DNA of 64,000 nucleotides, from assembly GCF_018881815.1 (NCBI RefSeq), contig NZ_JACVPP010000001.1:741352-805351 (forward strand), read 5' to 3'. The stretch is from Polynucleobacter sp. MWH-HuK1 (GTDB taxonomy: Bacteria > Pseudomonadota > Gammaproteobacteria > Burkholderiales > Burkholderiaceae). Of the stretch, positions 38,045 to 46,755 are shown in pieces. Position 1 is the stretch's first letter; every line of letters begins with the position of its first letter. The position numbers were made by a program, and so were the translations under genes. Under the pieces are notes generated by a model. It had not been told where the DNA came from. It saw only the letters and a program-made list of their open reading frames with translations, and made no database searches.

Positions 38045-38412
38045 ATCCCTCAAAAAGTACTTTGGAACAACGAAGTGTGAAATGGTTATTCCAAATATCC
38101 TTTGGTTTCGAAAACCAAAGACCGATAGACCACTTCTTTTAAATCTACGAATATGCTTACACATTTGCTCACACACCGACACTGACCACCCGCAGACCCT
38201 CTGTTTATAAGGGTCTAACTTGGGCTTCTGCTCTCATAACCAGAGAACCTAAAGTTATCCTAAAACTCACAGTAAGGTTAGGTTATTAGGGAATTGATTG
38301 GTTTTTGTATTTCTGGGATGGTTGGAATAGAGATAAGCCCAAGTCGCCAGCTATTTTCAAATGTACACCCGCTTACACAGTCGGGTATTTTTGAGCGTTA
38401 CTTAAAGTGACG
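38045..38412. other. Junction C: att-like module without tRNA
   Basis: A gene-free stretch that parallels the left arm of junction B: CTTTGGAACAACGAAGT, then a hairpin around TTTCGAAAACCAAAG, then CACACCGA, then the 20-bp identical core TTGGGCTTCTGCTCTCATAA (38220-38239). To the right are CGCTTACACAG and TTTTTGAGCGTTAC, which matches the tail that follows tRNA copy 1. The tRNA expected between them is missing, so it was probably deleted. The palindrome copy 4 (38396-38412, CGTTACTT-A-AAGTGACG, one mismatch) ends the junction. Confidence 0.65.
38396..38412. repeat. Island palindrome copy 4
   Basis: CGTTACTT-A-AAGTGACG with one mismatch in the right arm. It ends junction C, and the next gene (SQR) ends 139 bp further on. 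The 38413-38550 gap holds nothing else recognised. Confidence 0.75.
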
Positions 38413-38550
38413 GTTGGGCCCCAAATGCACATATCTCAATTAAGTTTTTAAATTAATTGTCTCTGCAGGAGAATGACTATAAGGGTTTGGTGGTTTCTTG
38501 TATCAAATGCTAGCTTCATTACTCAATTTTTTTGCCGTTTTTCTGGGCTG

Positions 38551-39792
38551 TCAATTACCGGAGGGGCGAGCTAGCCACTCCTTACCTTTTAACATTGCAT
38601 TCCAATAAAGCCAGGGCAGTATATTTTTCTTAAGAATCCATGCGAGTTTGGTAGCCTTTAGTGGATTTATTAGCCATGGAAAAGTGGGAATTATTTTTCC
38701 GCCAAAACCAAATTCAGCTAAAACAATTTTTCCACGCTCTACCGTGAGCGGACATGAGCCATAACCATCATAATTTAATGGCATCGGTTTATTGACTCTA
38801 ACAGCAAGTAAATTTTCCGCTACAACCACAATTTGTTTTCTCGCTGCAGCGACAGTTTTAGAGTTAGGCGAGGAGCAGCAATCTCCTAGCGCAAATATAT
38901 TGCAATACTTCAGGTGTTGCAAGGTTGATTGATTGACATCAACCCAACCTCCAGCGTTTGAAATTGGACTATTTTTTAAGCATTCTTGAGGGCTTTGTGG
39001 CGGCACAACATGCAACATATCAAAAGATTTTTCAATTTGAGAAATTTTTCCTTCCCCATCTTTAACTTCAAAATTCGCGGTTTTCTTTTCCCCGTTGATG
39101 GAAATAAGGTTGCAATTAAAGTTTAGTGTGGCATTGTATCTTTTGACATAGTCCATTAATGCAGGAACAAAATCAGCAACTGCAAAAAGCGTACTGCCAG
39201 CATTATTTAATTCAATCTTTATGTTTTTTAGCCTGCCCTGTTTCTCCCACTCAAAGCAAGATAGATACATAGCTTTTTGTGGAGCGCCTGGACATTTGAA
39301 TGGTAGTGGCGGCTGAGTAAAAAGTGCTACTCCAGACTTTAGGTTCCTTACTAACTCCCAAGTGTATGGCGCATATTCATAGCTATAGTTTGAGGTGACC
39401 CCATTTTTCCCAATGGTTTCTTTCAGGCCAGGTATTGCGTCCCAGTCTGTTTTTATCCCCGTAGCCACAGCCAAAAATTCATATGCAACCGTCTTACCTT
39501 GTTTGAGTATCAGATTGTTTGCTTCTGGATTGAAGTTAATAATTGCATCTTGTAACCACGTGACACCATGTGGGATGACAGTTTTTGTGAGACGCTTGCT
39601 GGATTTCACATTAAATGCTCCGCCGCCCACTAGTGTCCATGAGGGTTGATAGAAATGGTGATCAGAAGGCTCGATAATTGCAATTTTTAGTGATTCATCA
39701 CGTGATCTTAGGCTAGCTGCCAGTCCTATTCCTGCAGCACCTCCACCAGCGATGACTACATCAAAATGATTTTCTCTGACTGTGTTTGACAT
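38551..39792 (-). CDS. Sulfide:quinone oxidoreductase, type II-like
   Basis: A 413-aa FAD/NAD-like disulfide oxidoreductase that oxidises sulfide and reduces membrane quinone. The FAD motif is VVIAGGGAAGIGLAASL (residues about 12-28). HHFYQPSWTLVGGG (about 45-58) and PFKCPGAPQKAMYLSCFEW (about 165-183) are typical of the mitochondrial/bacterial type II SQR; the Cys in KCPGAP is a redox cysteine. FALGDCCSSPNSKT holds the second flavin-binding motif. No signal peptide is visible, and it should attach to the inner membrane. It is transcribed in the same direction as the FixJ regulator upstream. It probably detoxifies or uses sulfide. Confidence 0.85.
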   Translation of the reverse strand: MSNTVRENHFDVVIAGGGAAGIGLAASLRSRDESLKIAIIEPSDHHFYQPSWTLVGGGAFNVKSSKRLTKTVIPHGVTWLQDAIINFNPEANNLILKQGKTVAYEFLAVATGIKTDWDAIPGLKETIGKNGVTSNYSYEYAPYTWELVRNLKSGVALFTQPPLPFKCPGAPQKAMYLSCFEWEKQGRLKNIKIELNNAGSTLFAVADFVPALMDYVKRYNATLNFNCNLISINGEKKTANFEVKDGEGKISQIEKSFDMLHVVPPQSPQECLKNSPISNAGGWVDVNQSTLQHLKYCNIFALGDCCSSPNSKTVAAARKQIVVVAENLLAVRVNKPMPLNYDGYGSCPLTVERGKIVLAEFGFGGKIIPTFPWLINPLKATKLAWILKKNILPWLYWNAMLKGKEWLARPSGN

Positions 39793-39869
39793 TTATTTTT
39801 CCGGGACTGGGGATTCTATTGGATTAAGAGCAAGTGTTTGATTGTGTTGGGTTGTGCTAAGTAATGTCT

Positions 39870-40514
39870 TTATTGCTGATTGATCGCAGTGACTTCTGCT
39901 TGTTCAATTCTAAATAGAAGTAGTAGCAAGGTGGTAGGGCGATTTACTTGAAGCTTATCCATTAGATTTGCTCGGTGCGCCTCCACCGTCTTCACCTCAA
40001 TGCCCATTACTTTAGCAATTTCTTTATTTAACTTTCCCGAAATGATGTGTTTCACTACATCTTTTTCTCGTCGGGTTAAAGTCTCAAGCTTTTCTCTGAT
40101 ACGAGTAATTTCCAATAACTCTTTTTTCATACTATGTGATTTCACTAGCATCCTATCAATGAGCTCAAGAAGCGCATATTTTTTAATGGGCTTTTGAATG
40201 AAGTCAATGGCCCCATGCTGAAATGCTTTTGACACCATTGGAATATCTGCATAACCAGTCATAAAAGAAACAGGAAAGTCAAACCCAAGGCTCAATAGTT
40301 TTTCCTGTAAATCTAATCCTGACATTCCTTTCATTCTCACATCTATAAGTGCGCATGAAGGTGTTGATTGATCTGTAATTTCTAAGAATTTTAAAAAATA
40401 CTCTGCACTGTGGTGGCAAAGAACTGTATAACCATTGCTTTCTAATAGCCATTTTAGGGAGTCTAGAATCGCCAGATCATCATCTACGACATACACTACA
40501 TCATTCGTATCCAA
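39870..40514 (-). CDS. FixJ-family response regulator
   Basis: A 214-aa two-component regulator. The receiver domain has YVVDDDLAILDSL (acidic pocket), CALIDVRMKGMSGLD with the phosphorylated Asp, MTGYAD and FIQKPIKK. The C-terminal LuxR-type HTH is LTRREKDVVKHIISGKLNKEIAKVMGIEVKTVEAHRANL in segments. I use the TTG at 40514, with GGAAA about 8 bases upstream; no ATG fits the start of the receiver fold. No sensor kinase gene is nearby, so it is an orphan in this window. It precedes the SQR gene in the same direction by 77 bp and may control it. Confidence 0.9.
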   Translation of the reverse strand: MDTNDVVYVVDDDLAILDSLKWLLESNGYTVLCHHSAEYFLKFLEITDQSTPSCALIDVRMKGMSGLDLQEKLLSLGFDFPVSFMTGYADIPMVSKAFQHGAIDFIQKPIKKYALLELIDRMLVKSHSMKKELLEITRIREKLETLTRREKDVVKHIISGKLNKEIAKVMGIEVKTVEAHRANLMDKLQVNRPTTLLLLLFRIEQAEVTAINQQ

Positions 40515-40760
40515 GATTGATTTCCGTTTAAGTTTTGGTAATGGGTCTGGAAGAGGCTGATTCTAGATCCCCCAAGCCCCTTTGGTGATGCATGATTCCT
40601 TGGATTAGTAAGTATTTGGCGTACCCATGGGTTGCGATTCTTGACCAGCTACTCAGATTTTGAAAAACACAGCTCCTATTCGACATAGCAAAATTCTCTT
40701 TTGGTTAAAGGGGGCGGTGTTTGAATGACATATCAAAGAGTGCATTTAGTAATTGCATTA

Positions 40761-40779
40761 ATTAGACGATCGGTCTAAT
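40761..40779. promoter_or_regulatory. TetR/AcuR-type operator 1
   Basis: ATTAGAC-GATCG-GTCTAAT, 7-bp perfect arms with 5-bp spacer, 64 bp before the CoA-transferase-like operon start. Two further matching sites lie at 46726 and 47411, beside the TetR gene. Confidence 0.75.
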
Positions 40780-40842
40780 ATACCAAAAGTATCGGCTTTA
40801 TTAAAAAATTTAATGAAAGCTGGCTGTATAAAAGGGGATGAA

Positions 40843-41655
40843 ATGTCGCAAACTATGGCGCCAATTACTGTTGAAGAGATAGTCGCAGAAATTCATGACG
40901 AATGCCGATTGGCAATACCCGTGGATTATGCCGGCGTACCCATGGGTATTGTTGCTGCATTGTTAAGGCGTTCCCCGCGTAAATTGGACTTATTGGGAGT
41001 TCCCACCGCTGGGCTGTTGCACGACATTCTTATAGGATCAGGTTTGGTGCGAAGTCTAGAAACGAGTGCGGTCACTCTCGGTGAGGCTGGCGGTGCGCCA
41101 TGCTTTATGAGAGCGATTGCCAATACATCAATTCAAATGAAGGATAGTACCTGCCCAGCAATACATGCGGGATTGACGGCAGCGCAAAAAGGGTCTCCAT
41201 TTATGACCATGCGTGGACTGATTGGTACCGATGTGTTGCTACAGCGGTCAGACTGGAAGGTGATGCAAAACCCATTTGCATCAAATACTGACCCGGTGGT
41301 TATAGTCCCCGCGCTACATCCTGATGTTTCAGTTTTTCATGCCCCGATGGCTGACCGCGAAGGAAATGTATGGATAGGTCGCCGTCGAGAATTAGCTGCC
41401 ATGGCATATGCAAGTAAGAAAACCTATGTAACAGTGGAGCGGATTGTCGATTCTCGCTTTCTGGATGATGAGTTAACGGCTGCTGGTGTGTTACCTGCTT
41501 TATATGTAGACGGTATAGCCAAAGTTGAAAAAGGTGCATGGCCATATGGCCTTTGGGGGGAATATAGTCCGGATACCGTGGCGCTTCAGCGCTACGCCCA
41601 ACATGCGAAAACGGAAGAAGGCTTTAAACAATGGATTTCGGAGGTATACGCATGA
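40843..41655 (+). CDS. CoA-transferase family, subunit A (GctA/IpdA-like)
   Basis: A 270-aa protein of the class I CoA-transferase family, alpha-type subunit. Family features include VPTAGLLHDILIGSGLVRSLE (residues about 58-78), FMTMRGLIGTDVL and VIVPALHPDVSVFHAPMADREGNVWI (about residues 165-185). The start at 40843 follows AAGGGG by 5 bases; an upstream ATG at 40813 is in frame without a ribosome-binding site. It overlaps subunit B by 4 bp (ATGA) and the pair leads into a CaiB gene. IpdAB-like ring-opening hydrolases share the fold, so the reaction might be CoA-ester hydrolysis rather than transfer. A TetR-type operator precedes it. Confidence 0.82.
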   Translation: MSQTMAPITVEEIVAEIHDECRLAIPVDYAGVPMGIVAALLRRSPRKLDLLGVPTAGLLHDILIGSGLVRSLETSAVTLGEAGGAPCFMRAIANTSIQMKDSTCPAIHAGLTAAQKGSPFMTMRGLIGTDVLLQRSDWKVMQNPFASNTDPVVIVPALHPDVSVFHAPMADREGNVWIGRRRELAAMAYASKKTYVTVERIVDSRFLDDELTAAGVLPALYVDGIAKVEKGAWPYGLWGEYSPDTVALQRYAQHAKTEEGFKQWISEVYA

Positions 41656-42410
41656 GCAAGGCAACCTTGAGAGAGTGCCTAATTGTTACGATTGCATCAC
41701 TCCTGGAAGGCGCTCGTCATGTGGCGGTTGGCGCATCATCCCCAATCCCCGCGGCAGCGGCAATGCTATTGAGGGCGCAAAAAAAGTTAAAAAATGAACC
41801 CGCGGTGCGATTATCGATTTTAGGATCGGTAAAACATAATCTTTTCACAAATGGGTCGGCAGAGCTTTTTGATTGCGCCGGTCAAGGTCGCATAGATGCA
41901 TTTTTCCTTGGTGGTGGACAGATAGATGGTCAAGGCAATATCAATCTAGTTGGAGTAGGAGAGTATCCAGAGATGCGTATACGCTGGCCAGGGTCATTTG
42001 GCTCAGCATATCTGTATTTTACGGTTCCTAAGGTAATTCTTTTTAGAGAAGAGCATTCGCCACGTGTGTTTGTGGAGAAGGTTGACTTCATCAGTGCGCC
42101 AGGCACAAGTGCTCCCGAGGTCTACCGCAAAGGGGGGCCTTATGCTTTGCTAACTGGAATGGCATTATTTATGTTTGATCCTAAGTGTGCGCGTTTTCGT
42201 CTTGTGTACACGCACCCAGGGCACACTCTTGAAGATGTCAAGACGGCTACAGGTTTTAGTTTTGATATTGACCCCCAGTTAACCACAACGCCTTTGCCTG
42301 ATGAAGATACTCTCATGCTATTACGCGGGCGAGTGCTTAATGAGCTTAAAGAGACTTATCCAGATTTTGCGCAACAACTTACTGAGGAGATAGCCGCAAA
42401 TGCAGAGTAA
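41652..42410 (+). CDS. CoA-transferase family, subunit B (GctB/IpdB-like)
   Basis: A 252-aa partner of the preceding gene. GSAELFDCAGQGRIDAFFLGGGQIDGQGNINLVGVG-type sequence (about residues 75-110) and VYTHPGHTLEDVKTATGFSF (about residue 200) mark the beta-type subunit. I cannot see the conserved Glu-Asn-Gly-type motif that carries the catalytic glutamate in true transferases. This raises the IpdB-like hydrolase alternative, though alignment is needed. GGAGG lies 8 bases before the start. It overlaps the CaiB gene by 11 bp. Together these three genes form a tightly packed operon. Confidence 0.8.
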   Translation: MSKATLRECLIVTIASLLEGARHVAVGASSPIPAAAAMLLRAQKKLKNEPAVRLSILGSVKHNLFTNGSAELFDCAGQGRIDAFFLGGGQIDGQGNINLVGVGEYPEMRIRWPGSFGSAYLYFTVPKVILFREEHSPRVFVEKVDFISAPGTSAPEVYRKGGPYALLTGMALFMFDPKCARFRLVYTHPGHTLEDVKTATGFSFDIDPQLTTTPLPDEDTLMLLRGRVLNELKETYPDFAQQLTEEIAANAE

Positions 42411-43590
42411 AAACGCAACATTAGGTTCACTTTCAGGCATACGCGTTATTGATGCCAGCAGAGTATTGGGTGGCCCTTTCTGCGGACAGATTTTGGCTGA
42501 TCATGGTGCGGATGTCATCAAGGTTGAGCCTCCAATGGGTGATGAAACCCGTGGATGGGGCCCTCCATTCGTTGGCGATGCGGCAAGTTATTTTATTGGA
42601 GTCAATCGGAATAAACGAGATATCTCTATCGATATCACTCAGTCTCTTGGGCAGGAGTTGCTCTTGCAGATGCTTGAGGATGCGGACATCTTCATAGAAA
42701 ACTTCAAGATTGGAACCTTGGAGAAGTGGGGTTTGGGTGCTGAAGAATTAAGGAGTAGATTTCCTCGCTTAATACATTGCCGTATATCTGGCTTCGGTGC
42801 TGATGGCCCATACGGTGGTCAGCCAGGTTATGACGCCGCTGTACAAGCTATGACAGGTTTGATGAGCGTAAATGGTGAGCCCCAAGGGGAGCCATTGCGT
42901 ATGGGCGTACCCATCATTGACATGGTCACAGGTATGAATGGCGTGATTGGCATCCTGCTTGCATTGCAAGAGCGCAACAAAAGTGGTCAAGGGCAATTTG
43001 TTGAAGCTACACTCTACGACTCTGGAATATCAATGTTGCATCCCCATTTGCCTAACTATTATTTAAATGGCAAGGCACCTCAGCGTAGCGGTAATAGGCA
43101 TCCTAATATTTGTCCATACGACGCATTTAAAACGAGTACTGTTCCATTATTCCTGGCAGTTGGAAATAATCGTCAATTTGTTACTTTATGTAAGGTATTG
43201 GGACGTCCAGATCTTGGAACTGATGAGCGCTATTTAACTAATGCATTGCGCAATAAAAATCGCGATGAATTGCGCAAAGATTTAGTGGCACTGCTTTCAA
43301 TTCGAGACGGTTTGCAAGTTTCTCAAGAATTAGTTGCGGCGGGCGTTCCTTGTGGTCCAGTGCGTACTATTGATCAGGTTGTTGATGATCCGCATACACA
43401 TCACCGAGGTATGATTGTTGACTTAGATGGTTATCGTGGAACAGGAAGCCCCGTAAAGCTTTCACGAACTCCGGCAACCTATCGCATGCGTCCACCATCA
43501 TTTGCGCAACATACTGATGAAGTCCTGGAAGAGCGGGGCATTGATCCTGGTATTTATGCCAGCGTTCTCCCAAGGAAACCTCTACTCTAA
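42400..43590 (+). CDS. CaiB/BaiF (class III) CoA-transferase
   Basis: A 396-aa family III CoA transferase. SLSGIRVIDASRVLGGPFCGQILADHGADVIKVE in segments at the N-terminus and PGYDAAVQAMTGLMSVNGEPQGE (about residues 145-165) are the usual signatures. The catalytic Asp lies in the latter region. The Shine-Dalgarno sequence GAGGAG is about 9 bases before the ATG, inside subunit B. It shares about the same architecture as the CaiB gene at 31647 but the two differ in sequence, so they are not a recent duplication. Its operon is under a TetR/AcuR-type operator, suggesting activation of an acrylate-related or similar short acid, although the acid is not identified. Confidence 0.9.
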   Translation: MQSKNATLGSLSGIRVIDASRVLGGPFCGQILADHGADVIKVEPPMGDETRGWGPPFVGDAASYFIGVNRNKRDISIDITQSLGQELLLQMLEDADIFIENFKIGTLEKWGLGAEELRSRFPRLIHCRISGFGADGPYGGQPGYDAAVQAMTGLMSVNGEPQGEPLRMGVPIIDMVTGMNGVIGILLALQERNKSGQGQFVEATLYDSGISMLHPHLPNYYLNGKAPQRSGNRHPNICPYDAFKTSTVPLFLAVGNNRQFVTLCKVLGRPDLGTDERYLTNALRNKNRDELRKDLVALLSIRDGLQVSQELVAAGVPCGPVRTIDQVVDDPHTHHRGMIVDLDGYRGTGSPVKLSRTPATYRMRPPSFAQHTDEVLEERGIDPGIYASVLPRKPLL

Positions 43591-43650
43591 ATGTTAAGCT
43601 ACATTAGCAGTGCTCTAAAGTGAGTTAATATTCTAGCACTCGAGAATGTA

Positions 43651-45012
43651 TTAACCATATGTTCGTGTAGGCTCGCGCATTAGTACGAATTCTTCAGCTG
43701 AAGTTGGATGAAGTGCCATGGTCTTATCAAAGTCTTGCTTCGTGGCGCCTGCGGTAATAGCAATAGCCAGACTTTGTATTATTTCCGGCGCATCTGCGCC
43801 CGACATGTGAGCGCCAAGTACACGATTGGATTTGCGATCTACCACCAGCTTCATATAAGTCCGCTCTTCACTTTTAGTGAAGGACTTTTTCATAGGTCTA
43901 AACTGACTCGTGAAGATGTCAGTTGGTCCAATTTTTTGCGCTTGTGACTCTGTTAGACCAATACTTGCGAGTGGGGGCGAGCAAAACACGGCGCTTGAAA
44001 CATTTGTATGGTTGACTTGGCTAGGGTTGTTTCCAAACTCCGTATCCGCAAAGGCACGACCTTCAGCAATAGCTACTGGAGTGAGATTTACTCGGTTCGT
44101 GACATCGCCAATCGCCCAAATATTCTCAATATTGGTATGGCTATAAGCATCCACAGAAATTGCGCCGTACTCATCAGTTTTTAAGCCAACAGATTCAAGG
44201 TTAAGATTCCAGATATTGGGAGAGCGACCAGTTGCATTTAGTACATTTTGGGCATGCAGTGTAGAGCTATTTGTAAGATTTAAGCTAAAACCATTTACTG
44301 TTCTTTCAAGAGATCTCATGGAGGAGTTAGGATAAAGCTTAACTCCATGAGCCTCTAAATTTTGAATTGCATTGTGGCGTAGATCCTCATCAAAACCACG
44401 TAGCGGTAGATCGCCACGATAGACCATGGAAATCTGGATCCCAAGTCCTGAAAGTATGGAGGCAAACTCTACGGCAATATAACCAGCACCAAGTATCAGT
44501 AGCGATGAAGGTAGCTCTCCTAGCTGAAGAACATCATCTGATGTCCATGCTTGCTCCAAGCCTGGAATAGCTGTAGTTGAGGGCGATCCACCGGTAGCAA
44601 TTAAAATTCTCTCGGTTTGATATTGCCGGCCATCCACTTCCACAGTATTTTGATCCACAAGCTTTGCGTGACCTGAAATCAGTTGAACCTCGGACTTTTC
44701 AAGCATTTCACGATAAATTTTCTCCAGACGTGAGAGTTCGCTATCTTTTGATTGCGTCCACCGAGCCACATCAAAGATTGACGGCACTTCAGTCCAGCCA
44801 AATGCGCTCGCTTCATCAAACAAGCTTCGCATGTCCGATGCGTACATTAATAATTTCTTGGGAATACATCCGCGTAATACACATGTTCCACCAATACGGT
44901 TGCTTTCGATGAGTAGTACTTTGGCTCCGTAGGAGGCAGCTCGGCGGGATGCCGCTATACCTCCAGAACCCGCGCCGATTGTGATGAGGTCATACTTTTT
45001 AATTTTCTTCAT
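43651..45012 (-). CDS. gor: Glutathione-disulfide reductase
   Basis: A 453-aa NADPH-dependent flavoprotein that keeps glutathione reduced. The FAD motif GAGSGGIAASRRAA starts at residue 12. The redox-active disulfide is in IGGTCVLRGCIPKKLL (about residues 41-56). The NADPH-binding GAGYIAVEFASILSGLG is near residue 170. The C-terminal His-Glu dyad is in ALHPTSAEEFVLM. It overlaps the GST gene by 4 bp (ATGA), so GST and glutathione reductase are made together. Their location inside the AcuR-like regulon region suggests a glutathione-linked step or protection against a reactive electrophile such as acrylyl-CoA. This link is inference. Confidence 0.92.
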   Translation of the reverse strand: MKKIKKYDLITIGAGSGGIAASRRAASYGAKVLLIESNRIGGTCVLRGCIPKKLLMYASDMRSLFDEASAFGWTEVPSIFDVARWTQSKDSELSRLEKIYREMLEKSEVQLISGHAKLVDQNTVEVDGRQYQTERILIATGGSPSTTAIPGLEQAWTSDDVLQLGELPSSLLILGAGYIAVEFASILSGLGIQISMVYRGDLPLRGFDEDLRHNAIQNLEAHGVKLYPNSSMRSLERTVNGFSLNLTNSSTLHAQNVLNATGRSPNIWNLNLESVGLKTDEYGAISVDAYSHTNIENIWAIGDVTNRVNLTPVAIAEGRAFADTEFGNNPSQVNHTNVSSAVFCSPPLASIGLTESQAQKIGPTDIFTSQFRPMKKSFTKSEERTYMKLVVDRKSNRVLGAHMSGADAPEIIQSLAIAITAGATKQDFDKTMALHPTSAEEFVLMREPTRTYG

Positions 45013-45653
45013 ATTTTGGTGGGTATAGTGACATCGGGAAGCTTAAGTGCTCGCTGCACGGCGGGGCGTTTTATTATTTCTTCGAACCACTTATGTAAGT
45101 GTGGATACTCACTCCATGCGATGCCTAGTTTCTCTGACAAACGAAGCCAGGGAAATATTGCCATGTCAGCGATGGTGTATTGAGAGCCACTAAAGTAACT
45201 ATGATTACTTAAGTGCGAATTCATTACTGAGTGTAGACGTTTAACTTCAGTTTCAAATCGCTCAAGCGGGTAGGTATTATCAAGATTCGTTCTGCCTCTG
45301 AAGTGATTGCATTGGCCCATAATTGGGCCTACAGCGCTCATCTGAAACATCAACCATTGTAGGGATTGATATCGCTCTATGACTGCTTGCGAAAGAAATT
45401 TTTGGTATTTATTGGCTAGGTAAATAAGAATCGCACCAGATTCAGAAATAATCACCCTCTTACCTTCATCTGATCCGTGGTTGTCGACTAAAACCGGAAT
45501 TTTCTTATTAACATTAATCAGCGAGATTTTCATCTCAATGCTGCTTTTATTATTGATATCAACGGGAATAATGTTGAATTCTGCATTACATTCTTCCAAC
45601 ATGATGTGGACTTTGTGTCCATTGGGCGTACCCCAAGTGTATAGCTCTAACAT
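45009..45653 (-). CDS. Glutathione S-transferase, nu-class (YfcG-like)
   Basis: A 214-aa GST. The N-terminal thioredoxin-like domain is MLELYTWGTPNGHKVHIMLEE (catalytic Thr/Asn region) with ISESGAILIYLANKY. The C-terminal helical domain starts with LQWLMFQMSAVGPIMGQCNHF, which is typical of the YfcG/YghU group. It is not obviously a beta-class GST because the catalytic Cys is absent. Likely roles are glutathione conjugation or disulfide exchange. It is the first gene of a two-gene unit with glutathione reductase, transcribed toward 43.6 kb. The ribosome-binding site before the start is weak. Confidence 0.88.
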   Translation of the reverse strand: MLELYTWGTPNGHKVHIMLEECNAEFNIIPVDINNKSSIEMKISLINVNKKIPVLVDNHGSDEGKRVIISESGAILIYLANKYQKFLSQAVIERYQSLQWLMFQMSAVGPIMGQCNHFRGRTNLDNTYPLERFETEVKRLHSVMNSHLSNHSYFSGSQYTIADMAIFPWLRLSEKLGIAWSEYPHLHKWFEEIIKRPAVQRALKLPDVTIPTKI

Positions 45654-45702
45654 TTTTTACTGAATTATTGATGTATAAAGCGCCCACAAGGGCGCTTCAT
45701 TG

Positions 45703-46683
45703 TTATTGTCCAAAATTAAGCTTTGCAGATTTTGTTGCAGACGTATACATCTGGAGGTCTTTTGATACTCTTTCACTCATTTTTTCTGGAGTGCTCGGAG
45801 TAACTTCGATATCAAAGCCTTCAATCTTTGCCTTAACATCTGGCATGGCAAGAATTTTATTCAGGGTTGAGTTGGCTTTCTTGACAATTTCTGTGGGTGT
45901 ACCTGCCGGAAAAGTAAACCCATACCAAACGCCAATGTCGAAATCCCCGGGTATTCCTGCGTCGTTCAGGCTTGGCACATCGGGCAATGCATTGGAACGC
46001 TTACGCGTCGTAACCATCAATGGACGGATTTTGCCTGAGTTGATAAAGGACTTGCTTGCTGTGGTCGTATCAATTATGTATTCCACATCTTTGCCAAGTA
46101 TTGCATTGAGGGCGGGAGTGCTGCCTTTATAGGGTATGTGTACTCCATCGAGCTTAGTGACGCTTTTGATCATCTCCGCGGAAAAATAGGTGCCAAAGCA
46201 GCAAGATGCATAACTAAAATTACTATTTTTCTCTCGTGACGCATTTTCGAGTTCTTTAAAGGTCTTATATTTTGAGTCTGCATTGACAGACAGCAAGTAT
46301 GGAGATTGCCCAATTAGACCGATGAATGCGAAGTCAGTCACAGGGTCCATTGGAAAATCTTTTTTAGCAACTTTGTTTAGTGCGAAGCTACTAGTTGTCA
46401 GGCCAATCGTGTACCCATCTTTATCTGAGCGGGCAACTTGCTGCAAGGCAATTACCATGTCGCCTCCAGGTTTGTTTTGTACGATCACGTTAGTGCCCCA
46501 AGCTTCACTTAGCTTTTGGCCGATTAAGCGAGCGAGAATGTCTGATGCTCCGCCCGGAGCGAATGGAACAATGATGTTGATTGGCTTATCGTTTTTTGGG
46601 TATTCTTGACCTACAGCGGTGCTGGCAGCGAGAATGCCCACTGTGGCGGTTAGAACGGAAAGGAACGCTTTTCTCAAATACAT
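45703..46683 (-). CDS. Bug/TctC-family periplasmic solute-binding protein
   Basis: A 326-aa binding protein with a signal peptide (KAFLSVLTATVGILAASTAVG, cleaved near residue 25) and the family start YPKNDKPINIIVPFAPGGASDI. HIPYKGSTPALNAILGKDV is the ligand loop. AAGGAGA lies 7 bases before the ATG. It is divergent from the TetR regulator with one operator-type palindrome (46726-46744) between them, so it should be repressed by that regulator. This makes it the most likely uptake component for the substrate of the CoA-transferase and AcuI-like enzymes. No membrane transporter subunits are nearby. Confidence 0.92.
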   Translation of the reverse strand: MYLRKAFLSVLTATVGILAASTAVGQEYPKNDKPINIIVPFAPGGASDILARLIGQKLSEAWGTNVIVQNKPGGDMVIALQQVARSDKDGYTIGLTTSSFALNKVAKKDFPMDPVTDFAFIGLIGQSPYLLSVNADSKYKTFKELENASREKNSNFSYASCCFGTYFSAEMIKSVTKLDGVHIPYKGSTPALNAILGKDVEYIIDTTTASKSFINSGKIRPLMVTTRKRSNALPDVPSLNDAGIPGDFDIGVWYGFTFPAGTPTEIVKKANSTLNKILAMPDVKAKIEGFDIEVTPSTPEKMSERVSKDLQMYTSATKSAKLNFGQ

Positions 46684-46725
46684 TTCTATCTCCTTAATAG
46701 TTAATTTTATTTGATTGTTGCATTT

Positions 46726-46744
46726 TCTAGACGACCAGTCTAAT
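46726..46744. promoter_or_regulatory. TetR/AcuR-type operator 2
   Basis: TCTAGAC-GACCA-GTCTAAT between the divergent Bug and TetR genes. Five of the seven base pairs in the arms are symmetric, and the layout matches operators 1 and 3. Confidence 0.75.
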
Positions 46745-46755
46745 ATACATTAAAA

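Noticed and set aside
42400-43590. The two CaiB genes as a recent duplication
   Set aside because: They share family motifs only. Sequences differ throughout, including loop lengths and C-termini, and operon contexts differ.
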